From Balneolaceae bacterium (lineage in GTDB: Bacteria; Bacteroidota; Rhodothermia; Balneolales; Balneolaceae): a DNA stretch of 64,000 nucleotides. How positions within the stretch are numbered: position 1 is the first letter of the stretch; every line of letters starts with the position of its first letter. Shown one piece after another: positions 27,184 through 35,897 of this stretch. Where the stretch lies: contig JAFIFB010000092.1 of NCBI GenBank assembly GCA_020832285.1, forward strand, positions 48,647 to 112,646, written 5' to 3'. Position numbers and translations under genes: made by a program. The notes under the pieces are model-generated. The model was not told where the DNA came from. It made no database searches and saw nothing but the letters and a program-made list of their open reading frames with translations.

Positions 27184-27975
27184 TCAACAACCACTCATTC
27201 GGGCCCACACCAATCCTGCCCGTTCTTTCAGTACACGTTCCATCAGGCGAATATTGGTGACGGACGGTTTCCATAGAATGCGATTATTATATGGGTCTGT
27301 TCTGACTTGAAAATCGGTTGGAGCGGCTACCGGTTCCAGCCCATGATGCCTGAACCACCACATGGCCCGTGGCATATGCAGGGCGGATGTCGCCACAATT
27401 ACACGATGCCCCTCTCCGAACCGCTCCGAAAATACTCTTGCCTCGGTGCATGTATCGATAATACCGGGCGGATCATGTAAATGTATGTTCTGCGCATTTA
27501 CCCCAAGAGATTTGGCGGTGACAGCTTTCACCTGCGCCAGGGTAGTCGGAACACCTTCGGGTGCAGAACCGGACAATACAAGGTTGGCTCCGGATCCTGT
27601 GGATTTCAGGGTACGATAGACCCTCACTCCTTCCATCAGGCGTGTGAAAGTAGTAGAATTGATCTGGTGGGACTCATGCAGGGTTGTATCCGGAATCATA
27701 CCTGCTGTCAGAACCATTACCGGAACCGGACCCGATAATTCCGGGAGTGGTTCATCTGCCGCCCATACCGGATATTGCCTCTCTAACTGCCAAGCCAGGT
27801 GACGGGGAAGAAATGGAGTGGAATAAACCAGAAAAAGAAACAAAAACAACAAGCATGTCCGCTTGGCCCACTCCTGCCGGCCCGACCAGAAAAAGATTAC
27901 AATCAACACTGCCAGAATCATAAGTTGCGATCCGGGCATCAGCAAATCGAGAATAATACGGGCAAGAGTTTCCAT
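27184..27975 (-). CDS. DUF218 (YdcF/ElyC/SanA-like) membrane protein
   Basis: The 263-residue reading starts at METLARIILDLLMPGSQL, with a further start 12 codons upstream. Two hydrophobic helices lie in the first 70 residues, then a DUF218 domain: PVMVLTAGMIPD, RLMEGVRVYRTLK, NLVLSGSAPEGVPTTLAQ, then HLHDPPGIIDTCTEARVF and VIVATSALHMPRAMWWF. That order of motifs (MVLTAG, E-G-V/A-R, LVLSG, T-E-A, V-T-S-A-x-H-M-P-R) is diagnostic. ElyC/SanA relatives affect envelope integrity and peptidoglycan precursor metabolism. No operon partners are present. Confidence 0.85.
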   Translation of the reverse strand: METLARIILDLLMPGSQLMILAVLIVIFFWSGRQEWAKRTCLLFLFLFLVYSTPFLPRHLAWQLERQYPVWAADEPLPELSGPVPVMVLTAGMIPDTTLHESHQINSTTFTRLMEGVRVYRTLKSTGSGANLVLSGSAPEGVPTTLAQVKAVTAKSLGVNAQNIHLHDPPGIIDTCTEARVFSERFGEGHRVIVATSALHMPRAMWWFRHHGLEPVAAPTDFQVRTDPYNNRILWKPSVTNIRLMERVLKERAGLVWARMSGC

Positions 27976-28163
27976 AAAAAAAGAAAGAATTATCTTTTCT
28001 AAAAAGACCAAAAATAGAGTAGTCTGAAATAGAATCCTAACCCACCTCTACAGTGGCAAACCTTTACGCCGTCAGAGGAGAGACAAACTGACAATAATTC
28101 GCTCATCATTTTTTTTCATAATTACATGTATAATACTGTTGCCATCTCTTATCATGTTGTTCC

Positions 28164-28364
28164 TCAGTTCGACATGCTCTTCTGGTTGTCATACAGCTCG
28201 ATTTCATACAATCTACTCATGTCCCCCGGATTGTCACCGAAATAATCTGGACTGAACTCCTGGGAATCAATGTCATGTACAGAATACAGCAGTCTAAACA
28301 TTGCATCTGATCTTTGAAGAAACCTATACAAGTCCTGAATCCATATTTGAAACTTTCCCCGCAT
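28164..28364 (-). CDS. Small hypothetical protein
   Basis: A possible 66-residue acidic protein (MRGKFQIWIQDLYRFLQRSD...). I do not recognise it. It is retained because a good ribosome site, GAGG, lies 6 bases before its ATG, the amino-acid composition looks natural, and no other gene covers this stretch. It lies just next to the 272-bp transposable element, so it could also be a remnant. Confidence 0.35.
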   Translation of the reverse strand: MRGKFQIWIQDLYRFLQRSDAMFRLLYSVHDIDSQEFSPDYFGDNPGDMSRLYEIELYDNQKSMSN

Positions 28365-28400
28365 TGTTTACCTCAAAATTAAAATCTGACTAAGTCAGGT

Positions 28401-28680
28401 ATAGCCCGCATTTCTCACCAAGAAATTTGGTTGTTGGCAATCCCGACGGCGGACGGGAGAAAAAGGTGGCGGAAACAGTCCGACCGCTGTCGGACGTTGA
28501 GCAAGCCATTTCAGAGACAACACAGCCGACGGGCAATTTCACTTCGCGGGAATCGCTTACGCTCGGAGCGCAGCATCTGACAGGGTGTTTTTGATGCAAT
28601 CGCTGAAATTGTAGGCTAAGACATTAATAATCAAATTGATAGATTTATTCATAATTTTTTCTGTGAGAAATGCGGGATAG
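28401..28680. mobile_element. MITE with 14-bp perfect ends and 4-bp target duplication
   Basis: A 272-bp element at 28405-28676 begins with CCCGCATTTCTCAC and ends with its exact reverse complement (28663-28676). It is flanked on both sides by ATAG (28401-28404 and 28677-28680), a 4-bp target-site duplication. The interior has no transposase gene, so it is non-autonomous. CC-starting ends and a 4-bp duplication fit the IS1380 family, but that link is inference. The right 156 bp recur inverted at 39570-39724. Perfect ends and duplication suggest a fairly recent insertion. Confidence 0.85.
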
Positions 28681-28764
28681 AGCTTTATGATTAATCATCA
28701 TTCACCTGTAGCGATATTTGCAGTTCTACCGTAACAGTCACGAACTCAAAACAAAAATCAAATA

Positions 28765-29625
28765 ATGTATATGATGAAGTTTACTCTCTATAAATTGCTA
28801 TTCTCTGTGACTGCAATTCTTGTAATCTCTACAGCGTGCAGCGACACCTCAACAGGCCCGGAACCCGGCGACCTTACCGGTGAATACGTCAGCTATGAAC
28901 TTGATACCAAAGGCGATTCAGGCCTGACCGGAACTCTCACATTTGCCGAACGGGTGGATGGTTTTACGGAAGTAACCGTGGAGCTTTCTGATGGTCCCGA
29001 TGAGGAAGAATACTTCGTGCGAATCAACTCCGGCACAACCCTTCAGGGCGGCGATGTACTGATTGAACTGGAAACGGTAGACGAGTCGGGTAAAAGCGTA
29101 TTGATCGTTTCAGCAGATTCTGAAGGTAATACGGTCAGTTATAATGACCTGATCAGCATAAACGGACATGTGAATGTGTATCCATCCGAAGATGAGACCG
29201 AAACCATTCTGGCACAGGCCGATGTAGGCGGAAATCAACTGACCGGAGAAGCTTTCATCTTCGACGTTGAAGAAGAAAATGAATCAGCCATAACCGGTTC
29301 GGTTGAATTCCTTGAGCGCATTAACGGAAACATTCTTGCGGTGATTGAATTGTCCGGTACTGATCCTGCACAAACCCACATTGCAAGACTCTACTCCGCA
29401 GAAGATGAAGAAAACGATAACGGAGAGCACCTGTTTACCTTCAGCGGAATTGACGGAGAGACCGGCATCAGCCATACCGATCTTTTTGAGCTGAACGATG
29501 AGACGGAATTTCTTTTTGAAGACCTCGAAGAATTCGAAGGGACCATTCACATCTATTTCAGTGAAGATGATTTAAACCTGCTCGCTTCAGCAACGATTGA
29601 ACCCGAAGAGGAAGATGACGAGTAG
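28765..29625 (+). CDS. Acidic lipoprotein with two tandem homologous domains
   Basis: The 286-residue protein has a lipoprotein signal (YKLLFSVTAILVISTAC, Cys about 25). Two copies of a domain of about 115 residues follow. The correspondence is clear: LTGTLTFAERVDG...VTVELSDG against ITGSVEFLERINGNILAVIELSG, and INGHVNVYPSEDETETILAQADV against FEGTIHIYFSEDDLNLLASATI. The pattern (T-G-x-x-x-F-x-E-R, then I-N-G-H-x-x-V-Y and L-A-x-x-x-V) recalls CHRD-like domains. The protein is strongly acidic and ends in EEEDDE, as expected for a salt-tolerant secreted protein. Function unknown. A strong terminator follows. Confidence 0.75.
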   Translation: MYMMKFTLYKLLFSVTAILVISTACSDTSTGPEPGDLTGEYVSYELDTKGDSGLTGTLTFAERVDGFTEVTVELSDGPDEEEYFVRINSGTTLQGGDVLIELETVDESGKSVLIVSADSEGNTVSYNDLISINGHVNVYPSEDETETILAQADVGGNQLTGEAFIFDVEEENESAITGSVEFLERINGNILAVIELSGTDPAQTHIARLYSAEDEENDNGEHLFTFSGIDGETGISHTDLFELNDETEFLFEDLEEFEGTIHIYFSEDDLNLLASATIEPEEEDDE

Positions 29626-29649
29626 AATTTACCAGGCAAGTTGACGGAG

Positions 29650-29687
29650 AAGTCCGGCCATCTTATGGACCGGGCTTTCTTTTTTTC
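29650..29687 (+). terminator. Rho-independent terminator
   Basis: AAGTCCGGCCAT at 29650-29661 pairs with ATGGACCGGGCTT at 29665-29677 with one bulge, followed by CTTTTTTT. It ends the lipoprotein transcript. Confidence 0.75.
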
Positions 29688-29800
29688 CGGATAAATGTAT
29701 ATGAAACAAGGTTGCGGGTTTTAATAAATGTCATGGCGCAAGGTCCCTGGTCTTCGAAGCCTTTGGTGTAGTTGACCCGCTTGTGCTCCGATATTTTTCT

Positions 29801-29821
29801 CAATACTCGATACTCAACTCC
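29801..29821. repeat. TACTCGA-class heptad repeat
   Basis: The units CAATACT, CGATACT, CAACTCC run in a 7-bp frame. The same class occurs at 30450, 38034 and 39877. Confidence 0.45.
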
Positions 29822-30078
29822 CCGGAAGGTCGAGCGCAAAAGAGTGATCCCTTTTGGGCAATTCAGAAGTCGCAACTGCGGCGCCGAAATGAAGTTGAGA
29901 CCCTTTGCGCTCTCCGTGTCCTTTTGCGGTTATCCTCCTGCGCGAAACATTGACATGCCTCTGATTTTTATTTCGAACCTCCCTTCAGGCAAGAAGCTCA
30001 AAAGTACCCGCCCCTCACATAGAATTAATTATCAAACCTCCGATACAAACCGATATTTTTCAAAAACCCATCCGGAGG

Positions 30079-30106
30079 TTTTGGGTTTTGGGTTTTGGGT
30101 TTTGGG
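30079..30106 (+). repeat. TTTTGGG heptad repeat, 4 perfect units
   Basis: Four exact copies of TTTTGGG run without interruption. Copy 2 of the surrounding block has one exact TTTTGGG here, preceded by a variant TTTTAGG unit, so unit number varies between copies. Confidence 0.8.
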
Positions 30107-30108
30107 CT

Positions 30109-30175
30109 TACACTTTTCCCCGGGTTCCGCAAAAGCGCTGCACCCGGGGCTGTGATGTGGCGCCCTTTCAGGGCT
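30109..30175 (+). repeat. REP-like double hairpin inserted at GGGCT
   Basis: Two hairpins lie side by side: CCCCGGGT (30118-30125) with ACCCGGGG (30142-30149), and GCCCTTTCAGGGC (30162-30174). The segment is absent from the homologous block at 40.2 kb and is bounded by GGGCT at 30104-30108 and 30171-30175, so it looks like a discrete insertion or a deletion by short homology. Hairpins of this form are common among REP sequences mobilised by RAYT-type transposases; that origin is inferred. Confidence 0.65.
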
Positions 30176-30336
30176 GGTTCAGGGGTAAGTACCAAACCAT
30201 GTGCAGTGGATTGAATCTTGCCATAAAATCGAATATCGCTCAATCGAATATCGTTAATTCGTTCAATCATTATGAACCGGTTTTCTAAAATTTAAGAGCA
30301 AGTATTACGGTTCGAAGCCTTGTCAACTATCTACCT

Positions 30337-30371
30337 GATACGGGATGCGGGATTCTGGGCACGGGAAGCTT
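30337..30371. repeat. GATGCGG-class heptad repeat, 5 units
   Basis: The units are GATACGG, GATGCGG, GATTCTG, GGCACGG, GAAGCTT, strictly 7 bp apart. On the other strand this is the CCCGTAT class. Confidence 0.5.
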
Positions 30372-30449
30372 AGAGCTGACTCCTGATAGCAAATAAAAGT
30401 TTGAAAATTGAATTTTGTGATTTGTTATTTGTGATTTTCTTCCAAATGT

Positions 30450-30477
30450 CTCAATACTCAATACTTGATACTCAAAA
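30450..30477. repeat. GATACTC-class heptad repeat, 4 units
   Basis: The units are CTCAATA, CTCAATA, CTTGATA, CTCAAAA. The array runs straight into the clpC terminator. Confidence 0.5.
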
Positions 30478-30512
30478 AAAAAGCACGAAACCCTGCAGGC
30501 CACGTGCTTTTA
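30474..30512 (-). terminator. Rho-independent terminator of clpC
   Basis: Read on the minus strand, AAAAGCACG-type and CGTGCTTTT arms pair around a 13-17-base loop and are followed by a long T run (the A run at 30474-30482 on the plus strand). It begins about 28 bases after the clpC stop. Confidence 0.8.
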
Positions 30513-30539
30513 AATCATTGAAACCAGTATGTCCGAAAA

Positions 30540-33125
30540 TTACGCTTTGGCTTCCTGCTCTGATTCAGATGGTGAGTTTTCACCGTTATCATCGGCATTT
30601 GCTTCAACGGGTTCCGGTTCGGTCCAGTCAAATTCGAGGCCGTCACGGGATTTGTTCATCTTTATTTTGATGGTCGATCCCTTCGGGTGCTCCACGCCTA
30701 ACAGCTCTTCGGCAAGCGGATCTTCAATATATTTCTGAAGGGCCCGTTTCAGCGGACGTGCACCAAATTTCTGGTCGAAACCTTTATCGGTGATGAAATC
30801 TTTGGCACCTTTGGTGATCTCCAGTACAAATCCGAGATTAGCAACCCGGTTAAACAGATCTTCGGCAAGGATATCGATAATCTTGAAGATATCACGCTTC
30901 TCAAGCGGCCTGAAAGTAAGCACATCATCAATCCGGTTCAAAAACTCCGGGTTGAACACTTTCTTCAGTGCATCCTGAATCGTCGATTTCATCTGGGCGT
31001 AATCGAATTCGCCTTCGACGGAAGAAAACCCGATTCCTTTACCCATATTACGGATATCCCGTGCACCGATGTTGGATGTCATAATGATAATGGTATTTCT
31101 GAAGTCGACTTTTCGGCCGAGACTGTCAGTCAGTATACCGTCATCCAGCACCTGCAGCAGAATATTGAACACATCGGGGTGTGCCTTTTCAATTTCATCG
31201 AGAAGTACCACGCTGTAAGGCTTTCTGCGTACTTTTTCGGTGAGGATACCGCCCTCTTCATAACCTACATAACCGGGAGGGGCACCCACCAGCCGCGATA
31301 CGCTGAACTTCTCCATATATTCACTCATATCTACGCGGATAAGAGCCTCATCTTTATCAAACAGATATCGCGCAAGCACTTTCGCCATTTCGGTTTTACC
31401 CACACCTGTGGGGCCGAGGAAAATGAAGGAACCGATCGGACGTGATGGGTCTTTCAGTCCGGCCCGGGTTCGCTGAATGGCTTTGGTCAGCTTTACGATC
31501 GCCTCTTCCTGGCCAATCACTTTGCTGCCAAGCGCTTCTTTCATTTTCAAAAGCTTCTGGCCCTCTTTTTGGCTGATTTTATTTACGGGCACGCCGCTCA
31601 TCATCGCTACGACCGAGGCTACATCATCCTCCGTTACATCAAAAACGATATGTTCTGATTCTTTCTCCCATTCACGCTGAGCTTGTTCAAGTTCTTCCAT
31701 CAGGCGCTTTTCAGTATCACGCAGGCGGGCGGCTTCTTCAAACCGCTGTTTTTTCACCATTGTATTTTTCTCGCTGCTGGTTTTCTCGATCTCTTCTTCA
31801 AGCTCCAGAATGTGATCGGGAACGGTGATGTTTGACAGATGAACCCGTGCGCCTACTTCATCCAGTGCGTCAATCGCTTTATCTGGCAGGAAGTGGTCGG
31901 TTACATAACGGTCGGTCAGTTTCACGCAAGCTTCAATAGCATCTGCATTGTACTGAACACTGTGATGTTTTTCGTATTTACCTTTAATCTGGTTGAGAAT
32001 TTCAAGCGTTTCATCAATGGAAGTTGGTTCCACCATAATTTTCTGGAACCGCCGCTCGAGTGCGCCATCTTTTTCAATAAATTGCCGGTACTCATTCAGA
32101 GTTGTCGCACCAATGGCCTGTACTTCGCCGCGGGCCAGGGCTGGTTTCAGCATATTCGATGCATCAAGAGATCCGCTTGCACCGCCTGCACCCACGATAG
32201 TGTGGAGTTCATCGATAAAAAGAATCACATTATCGGTTTTTTCCAGCTCGCTCATCACAGCTTTCATGCGCTCTTCAAACTGTCCCCGGTATTTTGTGCC
32301 GGCAACAAGTGCGGCAAGATCCAGTGCTATTACGCGCTTATCGTAGAGCACCCTGGATACTTTTTTCTCGATGATCCGGGAGGCAAGCCCTTCGGCGATT
32401 GCGGTTTTTCCAACGCCTGGTTCGCCAATCAATACAGGATTGTTTTTCTTTCTTCGGCTTAAAACCTGTGCTACACGCTCAATCTCTTTTTCACGTCCTA
32501 TAATCGGATCGAGCTTACCATCCTCAGCAAGCTGAGTGAGGTCTCTGCCAAAATTGTCGAGTACGGGTGTTTTTGACTTTTCCATTTTCTTTTCCCTGGA
32601 ACTACCAGATGATTGTGAGCCTTTTGATGAGGGAGGCTGCGTACTTGCTTTCGTGGAGCGTGCGTCAGATGGATCCATATCCCTCGTGTTACCGGAAATG
32701 ATCATATCGAGTTCTTCACGAACGGCATCGTAAGAAACGTTAAACTGCTGCAATATTTGTGCTGCTATATTCTCTTCGTCTCTCAGCAATGAAAGCAACA
32801 GATGCTCGGTGCCTATAGTATCACTTTTATAAAGCTTGGCTTCAAGATAAGTGATTCTGAGCACCTTTTCGGCTTGTTTGGTGAGCGGTATATTGCCCAC
32901 GGTTACGGTACCGCCCGTTCCGCGTACGGTATCTTCAATTGTTTTTTTGAGCTTGAACAGGTCGCAATTCAGATTTTTTAAAATCCGGATTGCAACTCCG
33001 TCACCCAGACGGACAATACCCAGTATTAAATGCTCTGTTCCGATGTAGTCGTGACCAAGCCTGAGAGCCTCCTCACGGCTGAACTGAATTACATCACGAA
33101 CTTTACTTGAAAAATTACCCTCCAT
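30540..33125 (-). CDS. clpC: ClpC, AAA+ unfoldase of the Clp protease
   Basis: A Hsp100 unfoldase that feeds proteins to ClpP. The 861-residue protein has the repeated ClpN domain (about 1-145, with [11 protein letters not shown] and [11 protein letters not shown]). A serine-rich linker follows. The first AAA+ module has Walker [10 protein letters not shown] (about 233). A UVR-type middle segment ([18 protein letters not shown]) is diagnostic of ClpC, not ClpB. The second AAA+ module has GPTGVGKTE (about 568). [15 protein letters not shown] pore loop and a C-terminal acidic tail ([22 protein letters not shown]) are visible. It is monocistronic, with a terminator. Confidence 0.95.
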   Translation of the reverse strand: MEGNFSSKVRDVIQFSREEALRLGHDYIGTEHLILGIVRLGDGVAIRILKNLNCDLFKLKKTIEDTVRGTGGTVTVGNIPLTKQAEKVLRITYLEAKLYKSDTIGTEHLLLSLLRDEENIAAQILQQFNVSYDAVREELDMIISGNTRDMDPSDARSTKASTQPPSSKGSQSSGSSREKKMEKSKTPVLDNFGRDLTQLAEDGKLDPIIGREKEIERVAQVLSRRKKNNPVLIGEPGVGKTAIAEGLASRIIEKKVSRVLYDKRVIALDLAALVAGTKYRGQFEERMKAVMSELEKTDNVILFIDELHTIVGAGGASGSLDASNMLKPALARGEVQAIGATTLNEYRQFIEKDGALERRFQKIMVEPTSIDETLEILNQIKGKYEKHHSVQYNADAIEACVKLTDRYVTDHFLPDKAIDALDEVGARVHLSNITVPDHILELEEEIEKTSSEKNTMVKKQRFEEAARLRDTEKRLMEELEQAQREWEKESEHIVFDVTEDDVASVVAMMSGVPVNKISQKEGQKLLKMKEALGSKVIGQEEAIVKLTKAIQRTRAGLKDPSRPIGSFIFLGPTGVGKTEMAKVLARYLFDKDEALIRVDMSEYMEKFSVSRLVGAPPGYVGYEEGGILTEKVRRKPYSVVLLDEIEKAHPDVFNILLQVLDDGILTDSLGRKVDFRNTIIIMTSNIGARDIRNMGKGIGFSSVEGEFDYAQMKSTIQDALKKVFNPEFLNRIDDVLTFRPLEKRDIFKIIDILAEDLFNRVANLGFVLEITKGAKDFITDKGFDQKFGARPLKRALQKYIEDPLAEELLGVEHPKGSTIKIKMNKSRDGLEFDWTEPEPVEANADDNGENSPSESEQEAKA

Positions 33126-33285
33126 AACGGGACCTTAAAGATTTGTCGTTTTTAAATTACTTCTGCTAAAACGAGTGAGGTACTTGTTTAGTTCATTCTT
33201 CTACGAAAGTAGTGTGGTATAAATGTAAATGCAAACACTTATACAAGAATATAACTCTTTGGAGAGAACCGGCGCTGCAAAATTT

Positions 33286-34791
33286 TTAAAAAAGAGGTTT
33301 GCCGGTCATTTCTGCAGGTTGTTGCAGGCCAATCATTTTCAAAAGCGTTGGGGCTACATCGGCAAGGATGCCGTTATGAAGTTTGACTTCCCTGTCACTT
33401 ACCAGCACTACGGGCACCGGTGCAGAGGTGTGTGCTGTGTGCGCACTGCCATCGGGCTGGACCATTATATCGGCATTTCCGTGATCGGCAATGATCAGTA
33501 CTTCGTAGTTGTTCTCTCTTGCGGCTTCAACCACTCTCTTCAGTTCGTGATCTACGGTTTCCACGGCCTTTACAGCTGCTTCCATCACACCGGTGTGGCC
33601 CACCATATCGGGGTTGGCGTAATTCATGATCACAAGGTCGTAATCTCCTGAGAGATTTTTTACGACCGTATCGGTTACTTCTGCCGCACTCATTTCGGGT
33701 TTCAGATCGTAGGTAGCCACTTTGGGGCTGGGCACCATGATGCGGTCTTCATTCTCATTCGGGGTTTCCTCACCGCCGTTAAAGAAATAGGTTACGTGTG
33801 GATATTTTTCGGTTTCTGCCACGCGCAGCTGTTTCAGTCCCTTCGAGCTTGCAAATTCCCCAAGGGTGTTACTCATGCGAACCGGAGGAAAGGCCACCCG
33901 CACAAATGACTCAAACGTTTCGTCATACGCTGTAAATGTGACATAGTGGAGGTCAATGTCTTCCAGTTCAAAGGGAATATCATCTTTCTTAAAAAATGCC
34001 TTGGTGATCTGCCGTGCACGGTCGCCCCGAATATTGTAAAAAACAACCACATCGCCTTTTTGAATACGGCTGTTTTGTGCTGATTTTACCAGGTGAGGTT
34101 TCAGAAATTCATCAGTGACCCCTTCTTCGTAACTTTTTTCAAAAGCCTCTGCAGCATTCTCTACTTCGGTTCCCTCTCCCCGGATAAGCAGGTTATAAGC
34201 CTGCTGGATTCGCTCCCAGCGATTGTCCCGGTCCATTGCAAAATAACGGCCCACAACCGATGCCATCGTTCCGGTTCCGATTTCGCGAGCCTGCTCTTCA
34301 AACTCTTTCAGATATTGGATGCCTCCGTTCGGGGAAGTGTCCCTCCCGTCGGTAAAGGCGTGGACGAACGTATTCTCAATCTCATTCTGTTTTGCCATTT
34401 TCATCAAGGCAAACAGGTGGTTGTTGTGGCTGTGTACCCCTCCGTCTGAAAAAAGGCCTATAAAGTGAATTCGTCCCTTCTGGCGGGCTTTCTCAAACGC
34501 CTCGGTCAGCACTTCGTTTTTGTAGAACTCTCCTTCACGGATCGATTTATTGATCCTCGACAGCTCCTGCCAGACTATACGGCCTGCACCGATATTCAGG
34601 TGTCCCACTTCGGAATTTCCGAACTGGCCTTCCGGCAGGCCTACATCTTCGCCGCTGGCTGAGAGTGTTGCATGAGGAAAGGTTGACAGGAGTGAGTTAT
34701 AATATGGTTTACGGGCTTTATCAACGGCACTAACCTCGGGGTTATCCGCAATTCCGAAACCATCTACAATTACAAGCAGTGCTTTAGACAA
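33286..34791 (-). CDS. gpmI: 2,3-bisphosphoglycerate-independent phosphoglycerate mutase
   Basis: Interconverts 3- and 2-phosphoglycerate in glycolysis using two Mn ions. The 501-residue protein has the first metal Asp in LLVIVDGFGIAD, the phosphoryl-accepting serine in GQFGNSEVGHLNIGAGR (Ser about 61), AFTDGRDTSP in the middle, and the second metal cluster NYANPDMVGHTG with LIIADHGNADIM. The length is typical. It lies 4 bp downstream of rpsT on the same strand, an unusual pairing of a glycolytic enzyme with a ribosomal protein that probably shares one promoter in the 35048-35176 gap. Confidence 0.96.
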   Translation of the reverse strand: MSKALLVIVDGFGIADNPEVSAVDKARKPYYNSLLSTFPHATLSASGEDVGLPEGQFGNSEVGHLNIGAGRIVWQELSRINKSIREGEFYKNEVLTEAFEKARQKGRIHFIGLFSDGGVHSHNNHLFALMKMAKQNEIENTFVHAFTDGRDTSPNGGIQYLKEFEEQAREIGTGTMASVVGRYFAMDRDNRWERIQQAYNLLIRGEGTEVENAAEAFEKSYEEGVTDEFLKPHLVKSAQNSRIQKGDVVVFYNIRGDRARQITKAFFKKDDIPFELEDIDLHYVTFTAYDETFESFVRVAFPPVRMSNTLGEFASSKGLKQLRVAETEKYPHVTYFFNGGEETPNENEDRIMVPSPKVATYDLKPEMSAAEVTDTVVKNLSGDYDLVIMNYANPDMVGHTGVMEAAVKAVETVDHELKRVVEAARENNYEVLIIADHGNADIMVQPDGSAHTAHTSAPVPVVLVSDREVKLHNGILADVAPTLLKMIGLQQPAEMTGKPLF

Positions 34792-34795
34792 GATT

Positions 34796-35047
34796 TCAGA
34801 GATTGTTTACGTAGAGCGTCAGTTGAGATTTTTTTCTGGCACCCGTTTTTGGATGGATAATTCTCTTGGTGGAGAGCCTGTCGATAAAACTAACGGCCTC
34901 TTTCAGATGCTTTTCAGCGGTCTCTTTATCATTTGCAGTCTGAACCTTTTTTATGAGGGTTCTCAATTTAGAACGCCTGGCCCGGTTATGTTCTCTGCGC
35001 TTTGCATTTTGGCGCAGTCGCTTTATAGCAGATTTATGCTGTGGCAT
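34796..35047 (-). CDS. rpsT: 30S ribosomal protein S20
   Basis: A primary 16S rRNA-binding protein. The 83-residue sequence begins MPQHKSAIKRLRQNAKRREH, the S20 signature start, is strongly basic, and ends with SFIDRLSTKRIIHPKTGARKKSQL. It lies directly upstream of gpmI and divergent from cmk. Confidence 0.95.
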   Translation of the reverse strand: MPQHKSAIKRLRQNAKRREHNRARRSKLRTLIKKVQTANDKETAEKHLKEAVSFIDRLSTKRIIHPKTGARKKSQLTLYVNNL

Positions 35048-35176
35048 AATGTTTGTTTATTTCAGTTAAATACTCATTATCTTTTACAGAATCGTAAAAT
35101 TAAGGCTTCTGAATTCAACTTACAAGAACTGATTGAATCTTACCCTTAAAAAATTTATTTTAACCGTTCTCTTGAT

Positions 35177-35842
35177 ATGATTATTGTAATAGACGGGCCG
35201 GCCGGATCCGGTAAAAGTTCATCTGCCAGAGCAATCGCCAATCGTTTGAATATTCAGTTCCTCGATTCCGGTGCATTGTATAGGGCAGTTACCTGGCACT
35301 GGGTTCAAAGCCAAAAGCCCGATTTCGAGACGTTCTTTAAAAATTTGCCGGAAACTGAGTTGCAAACCGAATACAGAGATCAAACATTTTTTGTTTCGGT
35401 AAACAATAAAGATATAACTGCTGAAATCCGCAAGCATAACGTTGCAAAACATGTCAGCAAAATTGCCTCACACCCGAAAATCAGGGAATTTGTGAACAAT
35501 TACATGCGCGAACTTGTTAAGGAAGATGTTTATGTAGCAGATGGACGTGATTTGGGTACAGCGGTTTTCCCGGATGCGGAGCTGAAGTTTTATATGGATG
35601 CTTCCATAAAAGAGCGGGCAAAGCGACGCTTTAAAGAGTTACAGCAGTCCGATCCCGGGGTTACTCTTCAGCAAGTTAAAGAAAACCTGGAGCAGCGCGA
35701 CCATTCAGATCAGACAAGGGCAGCCGATCCGCTAAAAAAAGCAGACGATGCCATTGTGATTGATACGACCGGCAAAACATTCGAGGAACAGATCGAAGAA
35801 ATGACCAAAATCATAGAAGAGCAATTAAAATTGAAACATTAA
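35177..35842 (+). CDS. cmk: Cytidylate kinase
   Basis: Phosphorylates CMP and dCMP. The 221-residue protein has the P-loop GPAGSGKSS (7-15). The substrate segment LDSGALYRAVT follows. DGRDLGTAVFPDAELKFYMDAS comes later, then RDHSDQTRAADPL near the C-terminus, all conserved in bacterial CMP kinases. It sits 55 bp upstream of rpsA. The cmk-rpsA pairing is widespread in bacteria, which supports both calls. The leader sequence between them shows no obvious terminator, so a joint transcript is likely. Confidence 0.96.
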   Translation: MIIVIDGPAGSGKSSSARAIANRLNIQFLDSGALYRAVTWHWVQSQKPDFETFFKNLPETELQTEYRDQTFFVSVNNKDITAEIRKHNVAKHVSKIASHPKIREFVNNYMRELVKEDVYVADGRDLGTAVFPDAELKFYMDASIKERAKRRFKELQQSDPGVTLQQVKENLEQRDHSDQTRAADPLKKADDAIVIDTTGKTFEEQIEEMTKIIEEQLKLKH

Positions 35843-35897
35843 CTTAAATCCTGCATTCCGAAAGTCGGGATGTGGTTGTATTTAACAGGTAACCTAA

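Larger units (their letters stand above)
29926..30329 (+). repeat. Noncoding direct-repeat block, copy 1
   Basis: This block matches 40044-40342 in the same orientation. Shared segments include TTATTTCGA, CCCCTCACATAGAATT, ATCAAACCTCCGATA, CGGAGGTTTT, GGTTCAGGGGTAAG, CAAACCATGTGCAGTG, TTGAATCTTGCCA, AAGAGCAAGTATTACGG and TTGTCAACT. It is longer than copy 2 because it carries extra TTTTGGG units and a 67-bp REP-like insertion (30109-30175). No conserved open frame spans both copies. Confidence 0.8.
29688..30473. other. Repeat-rich intergenic region between lipoprotein gene and clpC
   Basis: Nearly 800 bp without a gene. It is a mosaic: a TACTCGA-class heptad array, a noncoding block duplicated at 40.0-40.3 kb, a TTTTGGG array, a REP-like double hairpin, a GATGCGG-class array, an AAGTTTGAAAATTGAATTTT spacer and a TACTCAA array. 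The parts are listed separately. Open frames crossing it are short and follow the repeats, so I treat them as chance. Confidence 0.7.

Noticed and set aside
26990..27274. 94-codon minus-strand open frame
   Set aside because: It overlaps the 3' part of the DUF218 gene in another frame and has no motif.
29688..30473. Structured noncoding RNA such as 6S or tmRNA
   Set aside because: The sequence is a mosaic of short repeats without the ends, tRNA-like domain or closed bubble expected of those RNAs.
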